Shown here one piece after another: positions 14,893 to 23,647 of a stretch of 64,000 bases of DNA. Every line of letters starts with the position of its first letter. Position 1 is the stretch's first letter. The stretch spans positions 1-64,000 of the forward strand of contig DVHU01000060.1 of the NCBI GenBank assembly GCA_018711815.1, in the 5' to 3' direction. The notes under the pieces are model-generated. The model did no database searches and had not been told where the DNA came from. It saw only the letters and a program-made list of their open reading frames with translations. The translations under genes were made by a program, and so were the position numbers. The stretch comes from Candidatus Egerieimonas intestinavium. Lineage in GTDB: Bacteria > Bacillota > Clostridia > Lachnospirales > Lachnospiraceae.

Positions 14893-15645
14893 TCACCTTT
14901 GGGGCACTGCATTATACTCAAATTGGTTGAGATCTCCCCGGTAATGGGAGAAGGCGTAATCCACCACAATATCCTGATCCGTCACGGCAATATTATGAAA
15001 ATACAGCATAGGCGCGTGTTTGGGTACGTTTAAAAGCCTCATATCCTCGGCAGAGGCAGCGTTTGCGGAAACCACAGTCTGAGTGCTGGCAATTTTGGTG
15101 GCAGGATTGGAGGACAGCAGCTCATAGAGAGAGTGAACCTTAAAATCATAGCTGAGGATAAAGGCGCACAGATCATAGGGAATGTAGTTTTGCAGCGTCA
15201 CCATAGGTGTATCGTCGGCAAAGCGGCGCCGGAACATGGAGATTACCTTTTGCCCCGGGGCCAGCCGCATCTTTTCAGCTATTTCCTCCGGAGGTGTGAT
15301 GACACTCAAATCTAAAAGCTCTGTTCGGGGAGTTTGCCCCAACCGCTGGATCTGCTGATAAAAGGGTTCATAAGAGCGGATGGAATTTGAATGCTTTTCG
15401 GGGAGGGTGACGAAGGTTCCCTTGCTGGCCTGGCGAGTCAGCCATCCCTCCTGTACCAGCTCTGCGATGGCCTGCCGGACAGTGGAGCGGCTGATATGAT
15501 AGTAATTTACCAGCTCATTTTCTGTGGGAATGGCATCCCCCACAGAAAACTGGTGGTTTTTGATGTCCTCCAGAATAATATTTTTTAACTGGAAATAAAG
15601 GGGTATCGGAATATTCCGATCTAAGGGTTTCTGAAGTAACTGCAT
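14893..15645 (-). CDS. GntR family transcriptional regulator (HutC/UTRA subfamily)
   Basis: 250-residue repressor-type protein: N-terminal winged helix-turn-helix of GntR type (about 10-75; PLYFQLKNII, PTENELVNYYHISRSTVRQAI) and a C-terminal UTRA effector domain (about 95-245). ATG 15645 is chosen because GAAAGGA lies 8 nt upstream and it gives the family N-terminus; the frame extends 23 codons further without support. Divergent from the sugar operon at 15856, which it very likely controls from the shared 210-nt region where GTTCGTA-type repeats are seen. The effector is probably a phosphorylated sugar of that pathway. Confidence 0.92.
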   Translation of the reverse strand: MQLLQKPLDRNIPIPLYFQLKNIILEDIKNHQFSVGDAIPTENELVNYYHISRSTVRQAIAELVQEGWLTRQASKGTFVTLPEKHSNSIRSYEPFYQQIQRLGQTPRTELLDLSVITPPEEIAEKMRLAPGQKVISMFRRRFADDTPMVTLQNYIPYDLCAFILSYDFKVHSLYELLSSNPATKIASTQTVVSANAASAEDMRLLNVPKHAPMLYFHNIAVTDQDIVVDYAFSHYRGDLNQFEYNAVPQR

Positions 15646-15672
15646 GGTGAGTCCTTTCTCGTATGGAAATAG

Positions 15673-15688
15673 GTTCGTATATACGTAC
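15673..15688. promoter_or_regulatory. Candidate GntR operator near the regulator gene
   Basis: GTTCGTATATACGTAC contains the perfect 10-bp palindrome CGTATATACG. GTTCGTAYA recurs in reverse at 15811-15819, supporting a shared binding site. Confidence 0.45.
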
Positions 15689-15768
15689 AAATGCGTACAA
15701 GCTATACATAACATACACTACCCAGAAAGAAAATTCAACAAAAAAGTGCAAGAAACCAGAAAAAACGG

Positions 15769-15832
15769 TTGACAATCCCTAAAAATTATGCGAATATATC
15801 TATAAACAAATGTACGAACAATCGAACGTATA
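15769..15832 (+). promoter_or_regulatory. SigA promoter and candidate operator of the sugar operon
   Basis: TTGACA (15769-15774), 17-nt spacer, GAATAT (15792-15797). About 15 nt downstream lies TGTACGAACAATCGAACGTA (15811-15830), whose reverse strand has GTTCG twice with 3 nt between and matches the site at 15673. Position just after the -10 fits repression. Confidence 0.55.
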
Positions 15833-15855
15833 AATAAAATGAGAAAGGAGAATTT

Positions 15856-16806
15856 ATGAAGACGCTGTGCGTGGGGATGATGGTTTGCGATACAATGCTG
15901 GCCCCAGTGCCTTTTGACATTCTGCAGAGGGACAGCGCGACCATCAGGCCTCCCTCCAGGAGTTGCGGAGGGGATGCCTTAAATGTGGCGTTAGGTCTGG
16001 CAAAACTTGGAAATCGGGTAGCCATTGCGGGACGGGCGGCTCCGGACGAGAATGGAAAATTTTTGGAAGCCGCATGCAGAGAAAACGGAGTAGATACCCG
16101 CTGGATAGTCTGGGATACGGAGAGCTCCACAGCCGTGACCTACGCCCTTATTGACCAGAAGGGAGAACGCCATTTCCTGTCGGAAAATTCCATTTTCCAC
16201 AGGCTGGAGGCCGGAGATATTTCCCAAGAAGCCCTTAAGGAAGCGGATATTGTCTATTTTGGATCCGCTATGTCCATGGAAAAGATGGATGGCGGAGGGA
16301 TAGAAAAGCTCTTTCGCCAGGCCAGAAGTCAGGGGAAGCTGACGGTGATGGATGCCGCCGTAAACGGGGAAAATCCCGGGAGAGATTGGATGAAGGTTAT
16401 TAGTCCTGCCCTGACGGAAACAGACATATTTTTCCCCAGTCTAGCAGAAGCTATACAGCTCACCGGTCAGAGGGAGCCGGAGAAGATTGCGGAGTGCTTT
16501 CGGCAATTTCCCATGAGGCTGTTGGGAATCAAGCTGGGATCCCAAGGCTGTTTTGTCACAGACTTTCATACCTCCCGAAGGCTCTCCTGCCCTCCGGGAA
16601 TACGGGTGACAGATACCACTGGGGCCGGGGACTCCTTCATGGCAGGATTGATCTGCGGATTGTCAAAGGGCTGGGATGGCTATACGAGCGCAGGCTTTGC
16701 CACCTGCGTGGCCGCTAAGAATGTGGAAGCCTACGGAGGAACCGGGGGAATTCCCAGCTTTAAGGAAGCCTGCAGCTTTTATGAGAGCTGTAAAGAAAAT
16801 TTGTAA
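15856..16806 (+). CDS. PfkB family carbohydrate kinase
   Basis: 316-residue ribokinase/PfkB family sugar kinase, cytosolic. N-terminal glycine pair in the substrate site (SCGGDALNVALGLAKLG) and C-terminal PfkB signature DTTGAGDSFMAGL with the catalytic Asp. First gene of an operon with a class II aldolase and an Mgl-like importer, so it likely phosphorylates the imported sugar or an intermediate that the aldolase then cleaves. ATG 15856 follows AAAGGAG. Substrate unassigned; fructose-, tagatose- or ketose-type sugars are all possible. Confidence 0.9.
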   Translation: MKTLCVGMMVCDTMLAPVPFDILQRDSATIRPPSRSCGGDALNVALGLAKLGNRVAIAGRAAPDENGKFLEAACRENGVDTRWIVWDTESSTAVTYALIDQKGERHFLSENSIFHRLEAGDISQEALKEADIVYFGSAMSMEKMDGGGIEKLFRQARSQGKLTVMDAAVNGENPGRDWMKVISPALTETDIFFPSLAEAIQLTGQREPEKIAECFRQFPMRLLGIKLGSQGCFVTDFHTSRRLSCPPGIRVTDTTGAGDSFMAGLICGLSKGWDGYTSAGFATCVAAKNVEAYGGTGGIPSFKEACSFYESCKENL

Positions 16807-16855
16807 TTGTTCCCAAGGAGCATAAAAAACCACATAAGAAAGCGAGGACACAGAA

Positions 16856-17707
16856 ATGAAATTTGCACCGATGAAAGAGATTTTGGAACTGGCCGAGGAG
16901 AGGAAGATTGCCTATGGAGCCTATGTGACCGTATCCTATGAGACTGCGTTGGCTGCCATCGAGGCCGGATCAGAACTGAATGTGCCGGTTATTTTTATCA
17001 CAGGTACAGACTGCTGTGATTTAATGGGAGGATTTGCCGGGACAGTGGAGACGGTGAAGCGGGCGGCAGAAAAGGCGACAGTTCCCGTGGCCCTTCATCT
17101 GGATCACTGCCGCACCTATGAGGAGTGTGTGGAGGCTATCCAGGCGGGATACTCCTCTGTGATGATCGACGGGTCATCCTTACCCTTTGAAGAGAACGTG
17201 GCGCTCACGAAGAAGGTAGTGGATTATGCCCACACCTTGGGAATTACTGTTGAGGGAGAGCTGGGAAAGCTGGTGGGCGAGGAAGGGGATCTGATCGTAA
17301 AGGGACCTGACGCGGCCCAGACGGACCCGGAGGAAGCCAGGGAATTTGTGAAGCGCACGGGCGTGGACTGTCTGGCGGTAAGCATCGGTACTCAGCATGG
17401 GCATTATACCTTTGCGCCTCAATTAAATATTGAGCGGCTTAAGGCCATTAAGGCTGTGGTAGATGTGCCTCTGGTGCTTCACGGCGGCTCCGGCACGCCT
17501 CTGGATCAGGTGCAGGAGGCTATCCGCTGCGGTATTCGGAAAATCAATGTGGCCACGGATGTGTTGACAGCGGTGGCAGATTCTTTTGGGCAGCTGAAAG
17601 AGAAACCAGATTTTAAATATAATACAGCCATGTTTATCAACTCAAAGAATGCGGCCAAGGAGCTCATTAAGGGGAAAATGAACGATTTCCGCTTTGAGAA
17701 AAAATAA
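16856..17707 (+). CDS. Class II (zinc) ketose-bisphosphate aldolase, GatY/FbaA family
   Basis: 283-residue class II aldolase that splits a ketose (bis)phosphate into DHAP and an aldehyde. Visible features: GAYVTVSYETALAAIEA (substrate loop), HLDHC at 81-85 holding the catalytic Asp and a zinc His, ISIGTQHGHY-type segment with a second zinc His, VLHGGSGTP with the third, and KINVATD for phosphate binding. The length fits the GatY/KbaY/FbaA group. Located 49 nt after the kinase gene. Whether it acts on fructose, tagatose or an unusual sugar phosphate cannot be told. Confidence 0.92.
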   Translation: MKFAPMKEILELAEERKIAYGAYVTVSYETALAAIEAGSELNVPVIFITGTDCCDLMGGFAGTVETVKRAAEKATVPVALHLDHCRTYEECVEAIQAGYSSVMIDGSSLPFEENVALTKKVVDYAHTLGITVEGELGKLVGEEGDLIVKGPDAAQTDPEEAREFVKRTGVDCLAVSIGTQHGHYTFAPQLNIERLKAIKAVVDVPLVLHGGSGTPLDQVQEAIRCGIRKINVATDVLTAVADSFGQLKEKPDFKYNTAMFINSKNAAKELIKGKMNDFRFEKK

Positions 17708-17734
17708 AAAGAGAAGGAAAAGGAGGAAGCAAAA

Positions 17735-18847
17735 ATGAAGAAAAGAAGAGTACTGGCGATTTTACTGGCATCGGCCATGGCGCTGTCTATGGGGGCATGC
17801 GGATCCGATGACAAGGAGGAGCCCCCCAAGACCGAGAATGAAGGCGGGGGAAATGACACAGAAAGCCAGGAGGTGAAGGCCACAGTAATTTGGAGAGCCT
17901 TCGACGACCAGTTCCAGAGCGGCTTCCGCATCATCATGCAGAACCTGGAGGAGGAAGTAGGAGGCATTTCCCTGGATATGCAGGATGCGGCCAATGATGT
18001 GTCCACTGCAGTCAGCAAACTGGAGGCGGCTCTCACCAAGGGCACCGAGGTAGTCGCCATCTGCGCGCCGGACAGGGAGAGCACCAAGACGATGATGGAA
18101 AAATGCGACGCTGAGGATGTGCCGGCTGTATTCTTCAACATGGAGCCCATGGAGGAGACCATGGAGCAGTACGACAACATTACCTATGTGGGCGCTCAGG
18201 CGAAGGAATCCGGTGAAATGTGCGCCCAGGCGCTGATCAACTATTGGAATGAGAATACAGAGATCGCTGATAAGAACGGTGACGGCGTTCTTCAGCTGGT
18301 GATTTTGCAGGGCGAGATTGGGCAGCAGGACACCATGCTGCGGACCCAGGCCTACGAGGACACCTTGAAGGCCCAGGGGATTGAGTACGAGATTCTGGCC
18401 GTGGATACGGCAAACTGGGATCAGGCCCAGGCGCTGGATAAGATGAACGCATGGATTACAGCCTACGGTATTGACGGCATTGAGGGCGTTCTGTGCAACA
18501 ATGACAACATGGCCATGGGAGCAGTTCAGGCTTGTCTGAATAACGGCTACAACAATGGAGACCCGGAGAAATTTGTACCCATTGTGGGAATCGATTCTAA
18601 CATTGACGCCCTGGAGGCCATGAAAGCCGGCTCTCTTTTGGGAACGGTGCTGAATGACAGAACCAACCAGTCCATTGCCATCATGAATGTGATCAAGGCG
18701 GTGAAGGAAGGAAAAGAAATCACTGAAGAGGTGGTGGGCGTGGACTGCACCGTGGACGGCAAATATGTCTGGGTACCCTACGTGATTGTGGATGACAGCA
18801 ACCTGGATTCTATTTTGGAGCAGATGAGCGCTATTTCTCAGGAATAA
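17735..18847 (+). CDS. mglB: Sugar ABC transporter substrate-binding lipoprotein, MglB-like
   Basis: 370-residue lipoprotein: lysine-rich signal peptide and lipobox ending at C22 (LSMGAC), an acidic linker to about residue 45, then a periplasmic-binding-protein type I domain. Residues 179-187 (DKNGDGVLQ) match the EF-hand-like calcium loop of the galactose/glucose-binding protein MglB, and the following LVILQGEIG is also MglB-like. This points to a hexose-type ligand. A strong hairpin after the gene probably tapers transcription so that the binding protein exceeds the ATPase and permease. The ribosome site AAGGAGG is strong. Confidence 0.88.
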   Translation: MKKRRVLAILLASAMALSMGACGSDDKEEPPKTENEGGGNDTESQEVKATVIWRAFDDQFQSGFRIIMQNLEEEVGGISLDMQDAANDVSTAVSKLEAALTKGTEVVAICAPDRESTKTMMEKCDAEDVPAVFFNMEPMEETMEQYDNITYVGAQAKESGEMCAQALINYWNENTEIADKNGDGVLQLVILQGEIGQQDTMLRTQAYEDTLKAQGIEYEILAVDTANWDQAQALDKMNAWITAYGIDGIEGVLCNNDNMAMGAVQACLNNGYNNGDPEKFVPIVGIDSNIDALEAMKAGSLLGTVLNDRTNQSIAIMNVIKAVKEGKEITEEVVGVDCTVDGKYVWVPYVIVDDSNLDSILEQMSAISQE

Positions 18848-18860
18848 GGGGATAAAGGGA

Positions 18861-18908
18861 AGGGCTGCTGGGGGCGGCAGTTGCATACGGCCTGCAGCAG
18901 CCCTTTTT
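18861..18908 (+). terminator. Intercistronic attenuating terminator between mglB and mglA
   Basis: AGGGCTGCTG (18861-18870) pairs with CAGCAGCCCT (18895-18904) with an internal region and a five-T run. It ends 19 nt before the GTG start of the ATPase gene. Confidence 0.75.
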
Positions 18909-18927
18909 CTCACATGGAGGTTGAGTA

Positions 18928-20460
18928 GTGGAAGAGTACAGATTGAAAATCGAAAACCTGTCCAAGTCCTTTCCCGGGGTGAAGGCGTTGGACAAGGTCC
19001 AGCTGGAGGTGAGACCGGGCTCCATCCACGCTTTGATCGGAGAAAATGGGGCCGGGAAGTCTACCCTGATGAAATGCCTGTTCGGGCTTTACCATCCGGA
19101 GGAGGGGCGCATCCTCATTGACGGGGAGGAAGTGAAGATCCATAATCCCAACGAAGCCCTGCAGCACGGAATTTCCATGATTCATCAGGAGCTGAATCCT
19201 ATCCCCTACAGAAACGTGGTGGACAATATCTGGGTGGGACGGTTCCAGAAAAAGGGCCTGGTGGTAGATGAGGAAAAGATGCGGAAAATGACGGAGGATC
19301 TCTTGGCGGATTTGGAATTTGACATTTCTGCCGACACATTGGCCAAGGATCTGTCCGTATCTCAGCTTCAGGCCATCGAGATCGCTAAGGCAGTCTCTTA
19401 CGATGCAAAACTCATCATCATGGATGAGCCTACATCCTCTCTGACGGTGGCGGAGACCAGGCATTTATTTAAAATTATGCGTCGGTTAAAGGAGCAGGGC
19501 TGTTCGATTATCTACATTTCCCACAAGCTGGAGGAGCTTTTTGAAGTGTCGGACGAGATTACGGTAATGCGTGACGGGCAGTACATCGGAAAATGGAGCG
19601 CAGATGAAATCACCATAGATGAGCTGATTGCCCAGATGGTGGGCCGGAATATGGAGGAGCGCTTTCCGCCCCGGGAGGAGTCGGTGCAGGAGGAAATTTT
19701 ACTGCGGGTAGAAAATTACACCAGCGCGGATCCCCACTCCTTCCAGAACATCAGCTTTGAAGTGCATAGGGGGGAAATTCTGGGGATTGGCGGTTTAGTG
19801 GGGGCTCAGCGGACAGAGCTGGTGGAAGCGGTTTTTGGACTGCGGGAAATCAAGGAGGGAAAGCTGTTTCTGGAGGGTAAGGAAATCCGAAACAAATCCC
19901 CCCGGGACGCCATAAAAAATGGCTTTGCCCTTCTGACAGAAGAGCGGCGGGCCACAGGGATTATCCCCATGCTGAACGTCAAGGACAATACCCTGGCGGT
20001 GGCCTACAAAAAATTAGCGGGCAATTCTCTGGGTTATATCAATGACCGGAAGCTGTCCAAGAGTGTGGATGAAATCAGCAGGGAGCTGGACGTGCGTATG
20101 CCTGGAACCTGGGCGCTGATCAAGAACTTGTCCGGGGGAAATCAGCAGAAGGTGCTGGTGGGCCGCTGGCTGTTGGCGGACAGCAGTATCCTGATTTTGG
20201 ATGAGCCTACCCGGGGTGTGGACGTGGGAGCAAAGTATGAAATTTACCGAATTATGCGCAAGCTGGCCCGGGAGGGGAAGGCCATTATCATGGTATCCTC
20301 GGAAATGCCGGAGCTTTTGGGCATGTCGGATAGGATAATGATTATGTGCGAGGGAAAGAAGGCAGGTGTCCTGGATTACCGTGAGGCCAACCAGGTGGAG
20401 GTCATGAGGTTTGCCACCAGCTTTTCCAACAAGGCAAAAGAGGATGAGGAGGAAGCATAG
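18928..20460 (+). CDS. mglA: Sugar ABC transporter ATP-binding protein (MglA/RbsA type, two ABC domains)
   Basis: 510 residues with two fused ABC domains. First: GENGAGKST, LSVSQLQAIEIAKAV, LIIMDEPTSSL. Second: degenerate Walker A around GLVGAQRTELVEAVFG, as is usual in this family, signature LSGGNQQKVLVGRWL and ILILDEPTRGVDVGAK. It energises the membrane permease on the cytoplasmic face. GTG 18928 is chosen from GGAGG 7 nt upstream. The permease gene begins directly after the stop codon. Confidence 0.95.
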   Translation: MEEYRLKIENLSKSFPGVKALDKVQLEVRPGSIHALIGENGAGKSTLMKCLFGLYHPEEGRILIDGEEVKIHNPNEALQHGISMIHQELNPIPYRNVVDNIWVGRFQKKGLVVDEEKMRKMTEDLLADLEFDISADTLAKDLSVSQLQAIEIAKAVSYDAKLIIMDEPTSSLTVAETRHLFKIMRRLKEQGCSIIYISHKLEELFEVSDEITVMRDGQYIGKWSADEITIDELIAQMVGRNMEERFPPREESVQEEILLRVENYTSADPHSFQNISFEVHRGEILGIGGLVGAQRTELVEAVFGLREIKEGKLFLEGKEIRNKSPRDAIKNGFALLTEERRATGIIPMLNVKDNTLAVAYKKLAGNSLGYINDRKLSKSVDEISRELDVRMPGTWALIKNLSGGNQQKVLVGRWLLADSSILILDEPTRGVDVGAKYEIYRIMRKLAREGKAIIMVSSEMPELLGMSDRIMIMCEGKKAGVLDYREANQVEVMRFATSFSNKAKEDEEEA

Positions 20461-21477
20461 ATGAAAGCAGGAGAACAGAAGAAGAGCTTGCAGCTGGCGG
20501 ACATCAAAAAAATTGTTGTGGATAAAGCGCTGATTATTGTGCTGCTCTTTATGATTATCGGCATTATTATTATTGAGCCGTCCTTTCTGCAGTGGCGGGT
20601 GGTGACCGACATTTTAACCCAGTCGGCGGTGAAAATGATCTGCGCCCTGGGCCTGATGTTTCCGCTGCTGATCGGGGGAACAGACCTGGCCGGCGGCAGA
20701 CAGGTGGGCCTGGCGGCCGTGGTGGTGGCATCCATGTCCCAGATGATCGACTATTCCAACCGGTTTTGGCCGGGATTGCCCGAGCTGCCTATCATTGTCC
20801 CCATTCTCCTGGCTATAGGCATTGTGGCGGTAATCGGAGCCGCAAACGGGTTTATGATCGCCAAGCTGAAGATGGCTCCCTTCATTGCTACCTTCGGCAT
20901 GAGCACCATCGTCTACGGCATTAACTGCCTGTATTTTGCCAAGAAGCCCAACAACTCCCAGCCCATTGGAGGAATCAGGGAGGATTTGACCTTTCTCAGC
21001 ACCTACAAGCTCTTTGGGCAGATCAGCCTGCTGGTTGTGATTGCGGCGGTGATGGTAGCTGTGGTATGGTTTGTATTAAACAAGACGGTTTTTGGAAAGA
21101 ACATCTACATTGTGGGCGGCAATCCTGACGCGGCTCGGGTATCCGGCGTGAACGTGCACAAGATTATCATTGCGGTGTTCATCATTGAGAGCTGTCTGGT
21201 GGGCCTGGCCGGTATCATGGAGGTAGCCAGAACAGGGGGAGCTAACAGTTCTTACGGAAACGCCTATGAGTTTGACGCCATCTCCTCCTGTGTGGTTGGC
21301 GGCGTGTCCTTAAGCGGAGGAATCGGCAAAGTGTCCGGGGCTGTCACCGGTGTAATTATTTTTACCTTTATCAGCTATGGCCTGGCCTTCATCGGGGTAA
21401 ATTCCAACTGGCAGCTGATTATCAAGGGTATCATTATCTGCAGCGCCGTGGCCCTGGATATGAGAAAAAATGCGTAA
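20461..21477 (+). CDS. mglC: Sugar ABC transporter permease (MglC-like)
   Basis: 338-residue membrane protein of the RbsC/MglC (BPD_transp_2) family with about 8-10 hydrophobic helices. The GLMFPLLIGGTDLAGGRQVG segment and YGINCLYFA are close to MglC. ATG 20461 is adjacent to the ATPase stop, with the ribosome site GAGGAGGA inside the end of mglA, so the two are translationally coupled. Together with the MglB-like lipoprotein it forms a complete importer. Confidence 0.92.
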   Translation: MKAGEQKKSLQLADIKKIVVDKALIIVLLFMIIGIIIIEPSFLQWRVVTDILTQSAVKMICALGLMFPLLIGGTDLAGGRQVGLAAVVVASMSQMIDYSNRFWPGLPELPIIVPILLAIGIVAVIGAANGFMIAKLKMAPFIATFGMSTIVYGINCLYFAKKPNNSQPIGGIREDLTFLSTYKLFGQISLLVVIAAVMVAVVWFVLNKTVFGKNIYIVGGNPDAARVSGVNVHKIIIAVFIIESCLVGLAGIMEVARTGGANSSYGNAYEFDAISSCVVGGVSLSGGIGKVSGAVTGVIIFTFISYGLAFIGVNSNWQLIIKGIIICSAVALDMRKNA

Positions 21478-21492
21478 GAAGGAGTACAGAGA

Positions 21493-22386
21493 ATGAGAAA
21501 AGTGGAAGTATCAAAGGAACTGCAGCTTTCCGCCGTGGTCCAGGGATTCTGGCGGCTGGACAGCTGGAAGCTTCAGACGGAGGAGCTGGTGGATTTTATG
21601 AAAGCCTGCATCGACAGGGGCGTCACCAGCTTCGACACGGCGGAGATTTACGCGGACACCTACTGCGAGACCCTGATGGGCCAGGCTTTTGCCCGGGATA
21701 AGGGGCTGCGCGGACAGATTCAGCTGGTATCTAAGACCGGGATCTTCAAGGAAAATATCGGCGGAATCCCCTTTGGCTATTACAACACCACCTATGAGCG
21801 GGTGAAGCAGTCCTGCAAAGAGAGCTTGCAGCGGCTGCATACCGACTACCTGGATTTGTATCTGATCCACCGGGAGGATCCCTGCTTCGATCCCTGGGAG
21901 ACGGCCCGGGCCCTGAAGGACCTAAAAAAGGAGGGCCTTATTCGGGAGGCAGGCGTCTCCAACTTTGATCCCGTTAAATTTGCCGCCATGAATAAAGCCA
22001 TGGACGGAGAGCTGGTGACCAACCAGATTGAATGGAATCCCGTGTGCTTTGAGCATTTCAACAGCGGCATGATGGATTATTTGACCGTCAACCGGATTCA
22101 CCCCATGATTTGGTCGCCCTTGGCCGGCGGCCGGCTCTTCAAGGAGGAGGATGAAGCATGTGCCAGAGCCATGAAGAAAATCCGTGAGATTGCAGAGCGC
22201 CACGGGGAAAATCCCGCCACAATTATCTATGCCTGGCAGTTTTATCATCCTGTGGGCGCTATGGTGCTCTCGGGAAGTCAGAAGCTAGAGCGGCTGGATT
22301 TGGCTATTCGGGCGTTGGATGTGAAGCTTTTGCACCACGAATGGTATGAAATTTACACCGCCAGTGGCCAGCAGGTGCTGCGGTAG
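21493..22386 (+). CDS. Aldo/keto reductase (YdhF-type)
   Basis: 297-residue NADPH-dependent aldo/keto reductase. The barrel residues are visible: TSFDTAEIYA (Asp and Tyr), SKTGIF (Lys), LYLIHRED (His), and C-terminal VLSGSQKLERL for cofactor phosphate. It begins 15 nt after mglC, so it is the last gene of the sugar operon. Inference: it may reduce the aldehyde released by the aldolase or convert the imported sugar. The sequence resembles the YdhF group of oxidoreductases. Followed by a clear terminator. Confidence 0.9.
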   Translation: MRKVEVSKELQLSAVVQGFWRLDSWKLQTEELVDFMKACIDRGVTSFDTAEIYADTYCETLMGQAFARDKGLRGQIQLVSKTGIFKENIGGIPFGYYNTTYERVKQSCKESLQRLHTDYLDLYLIHREDPCFDPWETARALKDLKKEGLIREAGVSNFDPVKFAAMNKAMDGELVTNQIEWNPVCFEHFNSGMMDYLTVNRIHPMIWSPLAGGRLFKEEDEACARAMKKIREIAERHGENPATIIYAWQFYHPVGAMVLSGSQKLERLDLAIRALDVKLLHHEWYEIYTASGQQVLR

Positions 22387-22472
22387 AATTGTGTATATCC
22401 GGTCAAGGAGAAATACGATATAGCCGATCATAGCTTCCGGGAAGCTGTGTTCGGCGGCAACCCCAAAACATA

Positions 22473-22505
22473 GAACAGCCGCAGGATTTTCGTCTGCGGC
22501 TGTTC
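22473..22505 (+). terminator. Terminator of the sugar operon
   Basis: Perfect 12-bp stem GAACAGCCGCAG (22473-22484) with its complement at 22494-22505; the T-tract is weak. A smaller stem (AGCTTCC/GGGAAGCT) lies about 40 nt upstream. The remaining intergenic DNA to 22656 holds a TATAAT (22611-22616) but no clear -35. Confidence 0.8.
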
Positions 22506-22656
22506 CCTATTTATCCCGGTTCTTCCTCTGCAGTCTCAGCCTCTATTTCTTTTGCTGCCTCCATTTTATACTTATGAAAAAGTAGTATAGGATTTGGAAT
22601 AAATTTCTGCTATAATAATTAGGTCAAAAATTCTTTCAGATAAAGAGGAGAAAGAG

Positions 22657-23475
22657 ATGGATAAACGAATTTTGTTTTTAGACCTGGACGGGACGCTTCT
22701 GGATGATCAGAAGCAGATTCCCGAAGAAAATAAACAGGCCCTGCACAAGGCAGTGGAGCTGGGACATCAGGTGGTGATCGCCACCGGCCGGGCCCTGTCC
22801 AGCGCCCAGGAGCTGATGAAGAGGCTGGAGTTTGACCGGGCGGGCTTCTACTGTATCGCCTACAACGGGGGAATTCTCTACGACTGCGGCAAAAGGCAGG
22901 TGCTCTCCCAGCACACGCTGCCCCTGGAGATTATGCTGCACATCGCCGGTGAGGCCCAGAAGCGGGGGCTGTTCTGTCAGACTTATCAGGGACCGGATAT
23001 CCTGGCCCTTAAGGATTGCCCGGAGCTGCAGTACTATGTGAAAAAGACCGGCATGAGCTACCGGATCACCGATGACTTCCGGCATGAGCTTCAGGGGGAT
23101 CCCCACAAGGCTTTGATCGTAAATCTCCAGGGCCGCCAGGTGCTGGAGGATTTTCGTCAGGAGCTTTTGCCCTGGGCCCGGGGGAAGGTGGAGATGATTT
23201 TCTCCTGCGATCAGTATCTGGAGTTTCTGCCTATAGGGGTGGAAAAGGGAAACGCCGTGCGGGAGCTGTGCCGGACCCTGGAGGTGCCCATCGAGTCCTC
23301 CATCGCGGTGGGGGATGAGGAAAATGACCGCTCCATGATCCGGGCCGCAGGCTTAGGCTGCGTCATGGCCAACGGGCTCTCCTCCCTGAAGGAGGAGGCC
23401 GGCTACGTGACGGAGAGGGACAACAACCACTGCGGCGTGGCTGAGGTGGTGGAGAAATTTATGCTGGGGAGCTGA
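22657..23475 (+). CDS. Cof-type HAD-IIB family hydrolase
   Basis: 272-residue HAD phosphatase with a type IIB cap, of the Cof/YidA group that dephosphorylates sugar phosphates or similar metabolites. Motif I FLDLDGTLLDD, motif II VVIATGR, motif III lysine in the GVEKGNAVRELC helix, motif IV VGDEENDRSMI. AAAGAGGAGA precedes ATG 22657. It stands alone between a terminator and a long leader, so it is probably monocistronic. Exact substrate unknown. Confidence 0.93.
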   Translation: MDKRILFLDLDGTLLDDQKQIPEENKQALHKAVELGHQVVIATGRALSSAQELMKRLEFDRAGFYCIAYNGGILYDCGKRQVLSQHTLPLEIMLHIAGEAQKRGLFCQTYQGPDILALKDCPELQYYVKKTGMSYRITDDFRHELQGDPHKALIVNLQGRQVLEDFRQELLPWARGKVEMIFSCDQYLEFLPIGVEKGNAVRELCRTLEVPIESSIAVGDEENDRSMIRAAGLGCVMANGLSSLKEEAGYVTERDNNHCGVAEVVEKFMLGS

Positions 23476-23647
23476 GCTTCTTCCCGGGAAATTATGTGGG
23501 TTCTCCCCTGGGAAATTAGGACTTTTTTTCCTGAGAGATTCGTGCTATACTAAGACAATACTGGCGGTATCTGTCTGTCCGCCGGGAACGGGAGTATTGC
23601 GGCGGCCTTCGGGCCGGCGTTTAGCAAGTTAGAAATGGGGAAATGAT

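Noticed and set aside
23560-23630. Riboswitch in the GC-rich leader of the SEDS gene
   Set aside because: Only short stems (CCGCC/GGCGG, GGCC repeats) without the conserved core of any class I know.
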